Positions 32,837 through 41,286 of a stretch of DNA of 62,627 bases are shown piece by piece. The position numbers and the translations under genes were made by a program. How positions within the stretch are numbered: position 1 is the stretch's first letter; each line of letters starts with the position of its first letter. This DNA is from Streptomyces sp. ISL-1. Its GTDB lineage: Bacteria; Actinomycetota; Actinomycetes; Streptomycetales; Streptomycetaceae. The stretch covers positions 1-62,627 of the forward strand of contig NZ_JAGGOI010000057.1 in assembly GCF_018614585.1 (NCBI RefSeq), read 5' to 3'. Below the pieces are notes generated by a model. The model was not told the DNA's origin, made no database searches, and worked only from the letters and a program-made list of their open reading frames with translations.

Positions 32837-33663
32837 GCGGCCGGCTCAAGGGGAAAACCGCTCTCATCACCGGGGCCGCCCGGGGACTGGGGCGGGCGAC
32901 AGCCCGCGCCTTCGCCCGCGAGGGCGCCGACCTCGTACTGCTCGACGTCGCCCGGGACCTGCCGGGGGTCCCCTACTCGCTCGGCTCGACCAGCCAGCTG
33001 GAACACACCGCGTACCTGTGTCGCGAGGTGGGCGCGGCCGTGCTGGTGATGCAGGCGGACGTACGGCGTACCGCAGAGGTGGACGAGGCGGTGGAAACGG
33101 CGCTGGACCGGTTCGGCGCTCTCGACGTCCTCGTGAACAACGCGGGCATCGCGGCGCCCTCGGGCAAAGCCGCGCACGAGATCACCGAGCAGGAATGGCA
33201 GTTGATGCTCGACGTGGACCTCTCCGGGGCCTGGCGGATGATTCGTGCAGTCGGCGGCATCATGGTGGAGCGAAAGGCCGGCAGCATCGTGAACATCGCG
33301 TCCACCGCGGGCCTGGTCGGCTACCGGCACTTCTCGGGATATGTCGCGGCCAAGCACGGGCTGGTGGGCCTGACCAAGGCGGTAGCGCTCGACTATGCCC
33401 CCTACAAGGTCCGTGTCAACGCCCTGTGCCCCGGCTCGGTGCGGGACGATGCGGAGGTCGAAGGCCGGATGCTGGCGGAGATCGCGCGGTCCCTTCATGT
33501 TCCGGTCGCCGAACACGAGGAGATCTTCGTACGGTCGCAGCCGATGAACGCCCTGATCGAGCCGGAGGATGTGTCCGCCGCGGCAGTATGGTTGGCCGCC
33601 GACGAGTCCCGCCAGGTCACGGGCAGCGTGGTAGCGGTCGACGGCGGCTTCACGGCGTACTGA
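32833..33663 (+). CDS. SDR oxidoreductase of the mycofactocin-coupled type
   Basis: 276 aa. The NAD-binding motif is TGAARGLG, NNAG is present (LDVLVNNAGIA), and the catalytic Ser and YxxxK lie in NIASTAG and YVAAKHG. After the acidic LLDV strand it carries an insertion, ARDLPGVPYSLGSTSQLEHTA, that is typical of the SDR subfamily dependent on mycofactocin, whose NAD is not exchangeable. The GTG start overlaps the thioesterase stop by 4 bp. It is the last gene of the plus-strand operon. It would oxidise or reduce a hydroxyl/carbonyl on a monomer or the peptide. No mycofactocin biosynthesis genes are in this window. Confidence 0.85.
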   Translation: MSGRLKGKTALITGAARGLGRATARAFAREGADLVLLDVARDLPGVPYSLGSTSQLEHTAYLCREVGAAVLVMQADVRRTAEVDEAVETALDRFGALDVLVNNAGIAAPSGKAAHEITEQEWQLMLDVDLSGAWRMIRAVGGIMVERKAGSIVNIASTAGLVGYRHFSGYVAAKHGLVGLTKAVALDYAPYKVRVNALCPGSVRDDAEVEGRMLAEIARSLHVPVAEHEEIFVRSQPMNALIEPEDVSAAAVWLAADESRQVTGSVVAVDGGFTAY

Positions 33664-33932
33664 GCACGACGGCTCCAGTATCAAGCCACGGTGACCGGCG
33701 ATGCTCTTCCCTTGTCCTGGACAGAGATACGGGAAAGTGGGTCCTGGAGAAAGCAGTCCAGAGAGTGAGTCAGCCAGTACTGCAATTGTGGGCGGGTGAC
33801 GAGCTCTTAGCCTCGATCCACCGGCCAACGACTGGTCCAGGGCTTGGACATGAAAGTGGAGATGCGCTCTGACCTGGGAGAATAGGAGTTCTCTAGGCTT
33901 CTACTCGACCAGTTCGGAGGTGCATCTCCGGG

Positions 33933-35297
33933 ATGCATTCTTCCATGCCGCCGCGTGCGGTGTCCGCAGTGTTCGATGAGTCGAATCTGTTCGCCGACGT
34001 GGGGCTGGTGCCGGTGATGCGTCTCGCCGAGCGGGCCGGGCTGGCGGAACTGGCCCGCGCGTCGGTACGCATCGACGGTGCGGACAACAGCGGCGGGGCA
34101 AACCCGGCGGCGAAGGTGACCTCGCTGATCGCGGCGATGTGTGCTGGGGCGGACAGCATCGAGGGCGCCGACCGGCTGCGGCACGGAGCGATGTCGACCG
34201 CCTTCGGGGGCATCCGGGCCCCGTCCACGCTCGGCACGTTCCTGCGCTCCTTCACCCACGGCCATGCCCTGCAACTGCACGCGGTGCACCGCACGTTCCT
34301 CGGTGAACTGGCTGTGCACACCCCACTGGTGCCCGGCGCCGGACAACTCGCCTTCATCGACGTCGACTCCACCCACAAGCGGGTGTTCGGCCGCGCCAAG
34401 CCGGGCGCGCAGTACGGCCGGTTCAAGGGCATACGCACGCTGCATCCGCTGCTGTCCACGATCTGCACTCCGCTCGCCCGGCCGGTGATCGCCGGGGTCA
34501 GGTTGCGGCAGGGAAAGTCCGCCGACTCCCGCGGTGCCGAGCGGTTTGTCACCGAGGCCGTGGCCACCGCAGCTGAGGCGGGCTGCACCGGAATCCGGCT
34601 GCTGCGCGCGGACTCGCAGTTCTACGACGCCGGCGTGGTGGCGGTCTGCCGCCGGGCCGGAGCCCGCTTCTCGATCACGACCGGCATGAACCCCTCCATT
34701 AAACGGGCCATCGCCGCCGTCCCCGACGGTGCCTGGCGGCAGATCCGTTACCCGACGGCGGTCCCCGACCCCACCACCGGCGAGCTGATCTTTGACGCGG
34801 AAGTCGCTGAAATACCCGACTACACCGCGTTCACCGGCCGACCCAAGGCCGAGCAGGTCACCGCCCGCCTGATCGTGCGCCGCGTCCGTGACCTGGCCAA
34901 ACCGGCTGTCGAGGGTGAACAGGGTGAGCTGTTCCCGCTCTGGCGCCACCACCCGTTCTTCACCGACAGCCCCTTCGAAACCCTCCAGGGCGAACGACAG
35001 CACCGCCACCACGCGTTGATCGAAAAGGTCATCGCCGGCAGCAAAGCTTCAGGCCTGGCCCACCTGCCCTCCGGCCATTTCAACGCGAACGCGGCGTGGC
35101 TGACCCTGTGGGCGATGACCTACAACCTAAGGGAAAACCTCAGCAGGGGCGGATCAGGCAGCGTCTGCATCCGCATGCCGCGCACAGGGGGCCGGCGGGT
35201 ACGGCGAGTCACCTTCGACGATCCGGGTCTGGTATCGGGATACGGGGGCACACGAGTCTCACCCCCTTCGAAAGGAGCTGCTCCATGCTCGGTATAG
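33933..35297 (+). pseudogene. IS1380-family transposase, 3' truncated
   Basis: Strong IS1380 similarity runs from the start (SAVFDESNLFADVGLVPVMRLAERAGL) through catalytic regions such as LAFIDVDSTHKRVFG and LLRADSQFYDAGVVAVCRRAG. It continues to HLPSGHFNANAAWLTLWAMTYNL at about 35127. The following residues (RENLSRGGSGSVCIRMPRTGG) do not belong to the family, so roughly the last 60-80 residues and one end of the element are missing. The open frame continues by chance to 35297. It forms the right-hand border of the NRPS cluster. Confidence 0.85.
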
Positions 35298-35461
35298 CCG
35301 CGGCGGTACTGTTCTTCATCGCCTTCCTGATCAACGCCGCCGAGATCACGACGAACCATGTCTTCGCTTCCGGGAACGTCATGTTGCTCGGACTCACCCT
35401 CCTGGCCCTGCACGTGGCGGGGATCGGCAGCGGCTGGGCCGGTCGGACGCGCAGACGCTGA
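35285..35461 (+). CDS. Small membrane protein
   Basis: 58 aa. Two hydrophobic segments (LGIAAAVLFFIAFLINAA and GNVMLLGLTLLALHVAGIG) are joined by a short polar stretch, and the end is basic (WAGRTRRR). AAAGGAG stands just before the ATG. Similar tiny two-helix proteins are common in Streptomyces; no function is known. It overlaps the chance tail of the truncated transposase in another frame. Confidence 0.75.
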   Translation: MLGIAAAVLFFIAFLINAAEITTNHVFASGNVMLLGLTLLALHVAGIGSGWAGRTRRR

Positions 35462-35477
35462 CAGAAGCGGACACCCA

Positions 35478-35515
35478 GGGTGTGGTGACGCACCGTCATA
35501 TGGGGCACCACACCC
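35478..35515. terminator. Inverted repeat, probable terminator
   Basis: GGGTGTGGTG and CACCACACCC form a perfect 10-bp stem with an 18-nt loop shortly after the small membrane-protein gene. Confidence 0.5.
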
Positions 35516-35731
35516 TGAGTGTTTCCTCCCCACAGGTGGTTGAGCCCCGGCTGGCACATGATGCTGGGGGTACTGGCACGGGCATGAGACCGAAGAGGCC
35601 AACCATTCCTCCCGAAGATGGAGGGCCGGTCGCGTCACCCCGGACGCAAGCGGCATCCGGACCGACTGAGTTCGACTTGCATCTTCTGCTCGATCAAGTT
35701 GAGGGCTGCACGCAGTTGGCCCACCCCTTAC
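35516..35731. other. Intergenic, nothing recognised
   Basis: About 215 bp with no supported gene or motif. Confidence 0.4.
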
Positions 35732-36187
35732 CTACCCACGGTAGGTTTCCGGCTGCCGCAGCCAGACTTCACTGATCGTCGGGAGAGCGGGGACGGCGTG
35801 CCAGAGTCGTTCAACGGGCACCTCGCTGGTGACCGCGATGGTTGCTGAGTGCAGGAGTTCACCGACGCCGGGACCGACGAAGGTGACCCCGGCCACGGTG
35901 CCGCAGTCCAGGTCGACCAGCATGCGAGCCTTACCGCGGTATCCCTCCGCGTACTGGACTGCGCCGGCGACGCCGCCGATGTCGTAGTCCACCACCTTGG
36001 CCTGGCGCCAGGCGCGCTCCGCTTCCCGAGTGGTCAGGCCGATGGCCGCGACTTCCGGGTCCGTGAAGATTACTTGCGATACAGCCGCGCTGTCGGCGGT
36101 TGCGACGTGTGCGCCCCACCTGTCGTCGAGCGGCACACCATTGGCGCGAGCTGCGATCACGGCGCCCGCAATGCGAGGCTGAAAGCG
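35732..36187 (-). pseudogene. C-terminal fragment of a pyridine-nucleotide disulfide oxidoreductase
   Basis: On the minus strand, FQPRIAGAVIAARANG then VSQVIFTDPEVAAIGLTTREAE and GKARMLVDLDCGTVAGVTFVGPGVGELLHSATIAVTSEVPVERLWHAVPALPTISEVWL is the dimerisation domain of a lipoamide-dehydrogenase or mercuric-reductase-like flavoprotein. The FAD and NAD(P) domains are missing. Homology ends at about 36187, where TnpB sequence begins on the other strand, so the gene was cut by a transposon-related event. Confidence 0.8.
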
Positions 36188-36188
36188 C

Positions 36189-36430
36189 CGGGCAGAAGTG
36201 ATGGCCGTGAACCCACGCAACACCTACCCTACGTGCCCCGAATGCGGGCACACAGCGAAGGAGAACCGGCCCACACAGGAGAAGTTCCACTGCGTCGCCT
36301 GCGCCCACACTGCGCACGCCGACACAGTCGGGGTTCTCAACCTACGGGCCGGGCTGGTCCGTCGCAAAGCCCAACCGGCATGGCGAGAAGCCCGATCCTC
36401 AGGGCGGGGAGGAGTCACTGCTTGGGGCCG
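36189..36430 (+). pseudogene. TnpB (IS200/IS605) C-terminal fragment
   Basis: AVNPRNTYPTCPECGHTAKENRPTQEKFHCVACAHTAHADTVGVLNLRAGL is the zinc-finger and final RuvC portion of TnpB, with two CxxC pairs and the HADxxxALN-type acidic motif (HADTVGVLN). Everything upstream is missing. The strand after ~36360 may hold the right end of the element, where guide (omega) RNA is normally encoded, but I cannot define it. Confidence 0.8.
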
Positions 36431-36437
36431 ACGTGGC

Positions 36438-36620
36438 TCACAGGCAGTACCGAACGAGCCACTCGTCGGCGTTGTATATGTTCTTCGCCGGGTCCGGCAC
36501 CGTGGCCACCTGTTCTTCGACCATCTCCTCGGAGAGGATTCGCTTCGGCAGCTCGCTGAACCGGGCGCGGCGGGCCGTTTCGGCAGGGCCGGGGCTCTGC
36601 TGCGCAGGTTGCATTTGCAT
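36438..36620 (-). CDS. Small conserved hypothetical protein
   Basis: About 60 aa from the ATG at 36620 (MQMQPAQQSPGPAETARRARFSELPKRILSEEMVEEQ), ending in PAKNIYNADEWLVRYCL. It is polar, without a signal peptide or membrane segment. Codon bias suggests real coding. Short Streptomyces proteins with a similar R-[FY]-SELP core exist, but I know no function. Confidence 0.5.
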   Translation of the reverse strand: MQMQPAQQSPGPAETARRARFSELPKRILSEEMVEEQVATVPDPAKNIYNADEWLVRYCL

Positions 36621-36987
36621 CGTCTCCTCAGGAGCTTGGTGACGGCTCCTGGTCGGTGGCGGGGGCACGGCCAACTAGGGCTGGCTGGGGTCCGCCGCGG
36701 TAGCCGCCCAGCGGGCGGTGCTTCTGCGGCCGGTCTGGGGCCGGCCGGAGGGGCTCAGCCCCGATAGGAGTCCTTGCTGGCGGCCACGAAGGCCTCGACG
36801 CGTCCGGGTGACGCGACGTGGCGGGCAATGCGGTCGTCGTGGCCTGCTTGGTGCAGTCGGGCCATCGTGATGAGGTGCTGGGCTGTGTGAGGGGGCGGGC
36901 TCAATGGGCCAGGTCGTGGTCATTGGCGGTCATCGGTGTGCCTTTCAGGCGTGGCGGTGGTGGAACGACCGGGTCTGGGGTTACGGA
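36621..36987. other. Gap with a possible decayed small gene
   Basis: About 365 bp with no intact gene. On the minus strand, AQHLITMARLHQAGHDDRIARHVASPGRVEAFVAASKDSYRG (about 36765-36885) looks like protein. It is preceded by MTANDHDLAH and a stop in another frame, so a small gene with a frameshift is possible. Confidence 0.35.
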
Positions 36988-38034
36988 TCAGGCGGCGGCT
37001 GCGGTGCGCCGCCGCATCAGGCGGGGGCGCAGGCCGAGCAGGACCGCAGCGATGGCGGTCCACAGGGCGAGCGTGATCAAAGGGCCTGCTGCGTGCGCGC
37101 CGTTGAAGTAGCTCAGGTCGGTGATGGTGCGGACGGCCGCGCCAGGTGGCAGTAGTGCGGAGATGGCTCGGGCCGCAGCGGGCAGCAGATCAGCGCCGAT
37201 GATGGCGCCGCTGGTGGCGTTGCCGACGGTGAGGAGCACAAGGGTGGCGACCGGGACTCCGATCGGGCCGAGGTAGGTGCCGAGAAGTTTGGTGGTGAAA
37301 GCGGCCGCAGCTGCCAGGAGGGTGAGAGTGAGGACCAGCGGGACGAGCGGAGCCGGGACCGCACCCATAATGGGGCCGGCGATGATCGCAGCGACGGTGC
37401 CGATGGCCACGGAGGCGCCGGCCAGCAGCCAGAACCGCTGACGCAGGTTCAGGACACCGGTCAGGCCGAGAGCGTTCGAGCCGAGGACGAAACCGGCCAG
37501 TGTCACGCCGAAGGCCATGTAGAAGCCGGCCAGCCCCCGGGCGTCGAAGTGGGTCAGGGGGACGACGTCCTCGGTGGTCACGTGCTTGCCCGCACCGTGG
37601 GCATAGGCGTCGACGAGATTGTTCACGGCCGATGTGGTGGACGTGCCGACTGCTCCTGCGATCTCCAGGCGCAGCCGGCCCGGGCCGTCGGTGCTGAGCG
37701 CCGCGACGACGTCGTGGCGCTCCAGTGCGTGGCGCGCTGCCTCGGCGTCAGTGACTGGGTGGACCTCGAGGTTGTCGCCGAGGGCCTGGTGTATATCGCC
37801 CGGCAGGTCCGGTCCGGTGACGGCGATGGGGACCTGATGGGGCTGGGGGTCGCGCTGGAGGCCGACGTAGCAGGCGATGAAGGCCGACACGACGACCAGG
37901 GCGATCAGAGTCGGCTGGAGCCAGGCCCTCACCGGCGGGCGGTGGCGGGCGGCGTCGTGGGGCTTCGGGGAGACTTCGGCCGCTGCGGAGAGTGTCGGCT
38001 CACGCACGGAAGCGGTTCCGATGGGGGTTTCCAT
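36988..38034 (-). CDS. YhgE/Pip- or ABC-2-like integral membrane protein
   Basis: 348 aa. One hydrophobic helix near the N-terminus (QPTLIALVVVSAFIACYVGL) is followed by an extracytoplasmic region of ~120 residues (PIAVTGPDLPGDIHQAL...). About five further helices span residues ~170-340 (GFYMAFGVTLAGFVLG, FWLLAGASVAIGTVAAIIAG, LVPLVLTLTLLAAAAAF and others). This is the layout of the Pip/YhgE and ABC-2 permease families, which include export proteins. It is divergent from a MarR regulator with operator-like repeats between them, so drug or stress-responsive control is likely. Confidence 0.75.
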   Translation of the reverse strand: METPIGTASVREPTLSAAAEVSPKPHDAARHRPPVRAWLQPTLIALVVVSAFIACYVGLQRDPQPHQVPIAVTGPDLPGDIHQALGDNLEVHPVTDAEAARHALERHDVVAALSTDGPGRLRLEIAGAVGTSTTSAVNNLVDAYAHGAGKHVTTEDVVPLTHFDARGLAGFYMAFGVTLAGFVLGSNALGLTGVLNLRQRFWLLAGASVAIGTVAAIIAGPIMGAVPAPLVPLVLTLTLLAAAAAFTTKLLGTYLGPIGVPVATLVLLTVGNATSGAIIGADLLPAAARAISALLPPGAAVRTITDLSYFNGAHAAGPLITLALWTAIAAVLLGLRPRLMRRRTAAAA

Positions 38035-38103
38035 GACAAGGCTTTCTGATGGAGGGGCGCGACGCTCGCGGGAGGGATCAGGCGGAGGTATGCACGCGGA
38101 CCA

Positions 38104-38225
38104 TTAGGAGTATATGCTCGTATTTACCCGATGGCAAGGGCGGGCAGTTTGGGGCGAACCTGTCACCCCGCTGCCGACCGCTGATCCCCGGGCGGCCCTA
38201 TCGCGTACGAGTATCTGCTCCTATT
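38104..38225. promoter_or_regulatory. Paired MarR operator-like repeats
   Basis: Two near-identical sites in opposite orientation lie in the divergent promoter region. TAGGAGTATATGCTCGTATT is at 38104-38123, and ACGAGTATCTGCTCCTATT starts at about 38207. The reverse complement of the first (ACGAGCATATACTCCTA) matches the second at most positions. One copy is near each divergent start, as expected for a self-regulating MarR repressor. Confidence 0.6.
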
Positions 38226-38252
38226 GTGGGTGGGGAAGCTCTGGAGGAGACC

Positions 38253-38705
38253 ATGACCACTGCGCCGAACAGCCTCGGCGACTCGTGCAACAACCTGGCA
38301 CTGCGCAAGGCGGCCCGGTACCTCGGCGCGACCTACGACAAGGCCCTGGCCCCGGTCGGTCTTCGTGCAACGCAGTTCAGCATCCTGCAGAAACTGAGTG
38401 TGCACGGAGAAATGACGATCACCAGCCTCGCCGAGATGATCGCCATGGACCGCACGACGATGGCCTCAAACCTCAAGCCCCTCGCGCGCGAGGGCCTGGT
38501 AACCGTCGAGCCATCGGCAGCCGACCGTCGCGCACGGATCGTCACCATCACGCCGGACGGCCTCTCCCGAACGAAGGCGGCAGTACCACTGTGGAAAGCC
38601 GTGCAAGCCCAGTTCGAGGAGAACTTCGGCGCCGACGACGCAGCCCAACTGCGCGCATCCCTCCAAGCCGTCCTCCGTACCGGATTCGAGCCCTGGGCGG
38701 AGTAG
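38253..38705 (+). CDS. MarR-family regulator
   Basis: 150 aa winged-helix protein. LRATQFSILQKLSVHGEMTITSLAEMIAMDRTTMASNLKPLAREGLVTVEPSAADRRARIVTITPDG shows the helix-turn-helix and the D-[RK]-R wing. CGDSCNN-type cysteines are near the N-terminus (LGDSCNNLALRKAARYLG). Start at the ATG at 38253, with GGAGGAG ahead of it. It likely represses itself and the divergent membrane protein until a ligand or oxidant binds. Confidence 0.87.
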   Translation: MTTAPNSLGDSCNNLALRKAARYLGATYDKALAPVGLRATQFSILQKLSVHGEMTITSLAEMIAMDRTTMASNLKPLAREGLVTVEPSAADRRARIVTITPDGLSRTKAAVPLWKAVQAQFEENFGADDAAQLRASLQAVLRTGFEPWAE

Positions 38706-39106
38706 GGCACGACTCTTCTGGCGCTACCGAGGGCTGACTCTGGTCGCCCGGACGTCACCAGAGCGCCCGCGTACCACGCCGGGCGTGGCGGCCCCCTCCC
38801 AACCGGAAGCTGGCGGCAGGGACTCGCGCTGTGCAGCCTGAACAGGCAGAACACCGCACTGTGAGCTGGGCACCTCCAGGCAGCCCGAACCGGCACCGGC
38901 TGACAGCACGTCGTCGCTTCAGGCTTGGGAGATGGGCATGTCCAGCGAGACTGTCTTGCCCCGACCGTTTGGTGCGCCGCCGCCCGGGGCAGCCGGCCGA
39001 CGTTGCAGGAGATGCGCCCCCTATAGATTGCGCCCCTGTAGATATAGATAGAGCGTGTTTCAAAATCCCGTTGCCTGCAGTGGCTGCTGCATACGATCCT
39101 CCCGGC
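38706..39106. other. Intergenic, nothing recognised
   Basis: About 400 bp. Open frames here look like chance, and no hairpin or known motif is evident. The last 100 bp are more AT-rich and may hold the promoter of the acetyltransferase gene. Confidence 0.4.
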
Positions 39107-39682
39107 ATGGACCTTCCACAGCAGGTGATCGAACTGGACGACCTCACGCTGCGCGCATTCAACGGCGAGGCGGACCTTCCGGAGCTCTTCCGGGTCATTG
39201 AGGAGTCGCTGGAGCACCTACGCCCGTGGATGCCCTGGGTTGCTGAGCACAGCCTGGGCAGGACGACCGACTTCCTGGCCGGCCGCGCGGAGCGCTGGGC
39301 GAGCGGTGATGAGTTCACCTACGCGATCGTGTTGGACGGGGCCATCGTCGGCGCCTGCGGACTGCTCCGGCGTGACGACACCCCGGACAATGCCCGCGAG
39401 ATCGGCTACTGGCTGCACCCCGCCGCCACCGGCCGTGGCGTGGCCACCCGAACCGCCCGCGCCTTGGTCGAACAGGCCTTCCGCTTTCCCGGCATCGGCT
39501 ATGTCGAGGTCGTCCACGACCCGGCCAATGTTGCCAGCGGCGCCGTCCCGGCCCGCCTCGGCTTCACCGAGCACCTCCGCCGCCCCGCCGAGCGCCTCGC
39601 CCCGGCCGAGACCGGCGAGGTTCAGATCTGGCGACTGACTCGCCGCCAGGCGGGGACCCTGACTGCCGCTGAGGCTTGTTGA
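39107..39682 (+). CDS. GNAT acetyltransferase (RimJ/RimL-like)
   Basis: 191 aa. A GNAT domain of the RimJ/L type is shown by LRPWMPWVAEHSLGRTTDFL, IVLDGAIVGACGLLRRDD, REIGYWLHPAATGRGVATRTARALVEQAF (acetyl-CoA binding, Q/RxxGxG/A-like) and VHDPANVASGAVPARLGF. It transfers acetyl from acetyl-CoA to an amino group of a protein or small molecule. The start is the ATG at 39107 (MDLPQQVIELDDL). Confidence 0.85.
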   Translation: MDLPQQVIELDDLTLRAFNGEADLPELFRVIEESLEHLRPWMPWVAEHSLGRTTDFLAGRAERWASGDEFTYAIVLDGAIVGACGLLRRDDTPDNAREIGYWLHPAATGRGVATRTARALVEQAFRFPGIGYVEVVHDPANVASGAVPARLGFTEHLRRPAERLAPAETGEVQIWRLTRRQAGTLTAAEAC

Positions 39683-39857
39683 CGGGCACGGGCGGGAGAT
39701 CCGGAGCGGCGCTGGCGATCTCCTCGGCGTCCTTCGGCCGTGCCGGCTCGGAGGCACGCTTTGGCCGTGTGAGGGACTGGGGCCGAACCGGCGACGCTTC
39801 GACGTTGCCCCTTGGGGGCGGGCGTGATCAGGCGGTGCCACGGGCACCCGAAGTGTC

Positions 39858-40259
39858 ATGGGAACTCTGAAGCAGTGGGAACAGGCGCTAGAACGCTGGC
39901 AGGACGCCTTGGTCGCGAAGTTCGTCCACAGCGAACCGGTCGAGCTGCTCGACAAGCTCCGGGGCGAGTGCGACAACCACGTGGTGGTGTGCAGCCAGAC
40001 CCGAGTGGTGGCGCCCAACGCGTACGAGGTCGAAATTGACTCCAGCCTGCACAAGGAACTGGCCCGGCATGTGCGGCAGGTGGGGCAGGCGCTCATGGAC
40101 AGTCTCGCGCGGCATGGCGAGAGCCGCGGCTACGAATGGGCCGGCCCGCTGACGGTACGCGTGACGGCGGCGGTCCATCTGCCCAACGGCCGGTACCGCA
40201 TCGCCTGCCGCCCCATGCCCCATGTCCGCGCCGATGCGTTCCCTTCGGCGAGGGAGTAG
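39858..40259 (+). CDS. Stand-alone FhaA N-terminal domain (DUF3662) protein
   Basis: 133 aa. MGTLKQWEQALERWQDALVAKF, then VELLDKLRGECDNHVVVCSQTRVVAPNAYEVEIDSSLHKEL and GYEWAGPLTVRVTAAVHLPNGRYRIACRP match the DUF3662 domain found at the start of FhaA. Normal FhaA proteins continue with a linker and a C-terminal FHA domain; this one stops after the first domain. In FhaA this part takes part in cell-wall and membrane-linked signalling in actinobacteria. The role of a lone copy is unknown. Confidence 0.75.
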   Translation: MGTLKQWEQALERWQDALVAKFVHSEPVELLDKLRGECDNHVVVCSQTRVVAPNAYEVEIDSSLHKELARHVRQVGQALMDSLARHGESRGYEWAGPLTVRVTAAVHLPNGRYRIACRPMPHVRADAFPSARE

Positions 40260-40323
40260 GCGCCCGGCGCGGTCGAACGCTTCGGGCCAGACCCGACCGT
40301 GCCGAGGCGCCCCTGCCTCGTAC

Positions 40324-40385
40324 GTAGTTCGTGCCTGTGCGGCTCCCACCCGCCAGGGGGTGGGAGCCGCACAGGCACGAACTAC
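40324..40385. terminator. Perfect 28-bp inverted repeat between convergent genes
   Basis: Arms 40324-40351 and 40358-40385 are exact reverse complements around a 6-nt loop (GCCAGG). The arm begins GTAGTTCGTGCCTGTGCGGC. It lies between convergent genes, so it is probably a bidirectional terminator. Its length is unusual. Confidence 0.8.
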
Positions 40386-40423
40386 GGGTTCGTTTTCTTC
40401 CCTGTGGGGTTTCGCGCCAGCCG

Positions 40424-40702
40424 TCAGGCGTGCCGGTGGGAGCGCCTGTTTCCGGTGATGAGCCGGTAGAGGGCGAGCAGGATCAGGGAGCCGACGATCG
40501 CCGCGACCCACGTGGAGAGATCGAAGAAGCCGTCGATCGAATCGACGCCGAAGATGACCTTGCCGAGCCAGCCTCCGAGAAGGCCGCCGGCAATACCGAT
40601 GAGCATGGTGATGATGATGCCGCCGGGGTCCTTGCCAGGCATCAGAAGCTTGGCGATCGCTCCGGCGAGCAAACCGATGAGTATCCAGGCGATGATGCCC
40701 AT
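40424..40702 (-). CDS. GlsB/YeaQ/YmgE-family membrane protein
   Basis: 92 aa with three hydrophobic stretches rich in glycine (MGIIAWILIGLLAGAIAKLLMPG, GIIITMLIGIAGGLLGGWLG, WVAAIVGSLILLALYRL). This is the Transgly_assoc/YeaQ family pattern, including the P-G-K-D-P-G-G loop. These small proteins are induced under stress in many bacteria, with no clear biochemical role. Confidence 0.9.
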   Translation of the reverse strand: MGIIAWILIGLLAGAIAKLLMPGKDPGGIIITMLIGIAGGLLGGWLGKVIFGVDSIDGFFDLSTWVAAIVGSLILLALYRLITGNRRSHRHA

Positions 40703-41286
40703 GATGATCGTCTCCGGTCTCGGGGATGTAGGGCTGAGTTCAGTTATCGTCTGCGCCGGGAAAGCGGCTTCAAACCTTCCGGTCAGGGCAACTCCGGGTG
40801 CGAAGGCCGGCCGGCGGCAGGACAGCCCGGTGTCCTCGCCCGCTCACCGGCTTGCCGCCGGCAGGGCATCGACCAGGGCGTCCACATCCTGGACCCCCGC
40901 CGACTCGCGGGGCCGGACGCGAGAAGATTCCGTCCAGGTCCTCGCTCTCGTGCCGCTGTTCGTTCTCGTTGTGGGCTGCGGCGAGGATCAACTCCAACTG
41001 TAGGTGAGGCGACTGGCGCGAAGTAATGGATGTGCGCCGGGCGGGGTTGGGCCGCAGGGCCGTTCGGGTGCTCCGGACACCCCCTGATACGGGCGGACAT
41101 CGGCGGGCCCCACCGGCACTGCGTCGAAGCCTGCACGGACCGGCGTGACATAGGTCCCGCCGGTGAGAGATCGACTCCGCCGCTACTGATCGGTACCGTC
41201 CACGGGAACAGCGGATGCCGATCCCGGCAGCCGGAATGACATCGCCACCTTGGGGCCGCGCGCCCGCAACACGACAGGGGACATTG
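40703..41286. other. Long intergenic region before pyruvate carboxylase
   Basis: 584 bp with no gene I can support. The open frames here are chance, and no strong hairpins or known motifs were recognised. Confidence 0.4.

Noticed and set aside
33664..33932. Terminator for the NRPS operon
   Set aside because: No strong hairpin found in the 269 bp after the SDR gene; transcripts may end further on or within the IS1380 remnant.
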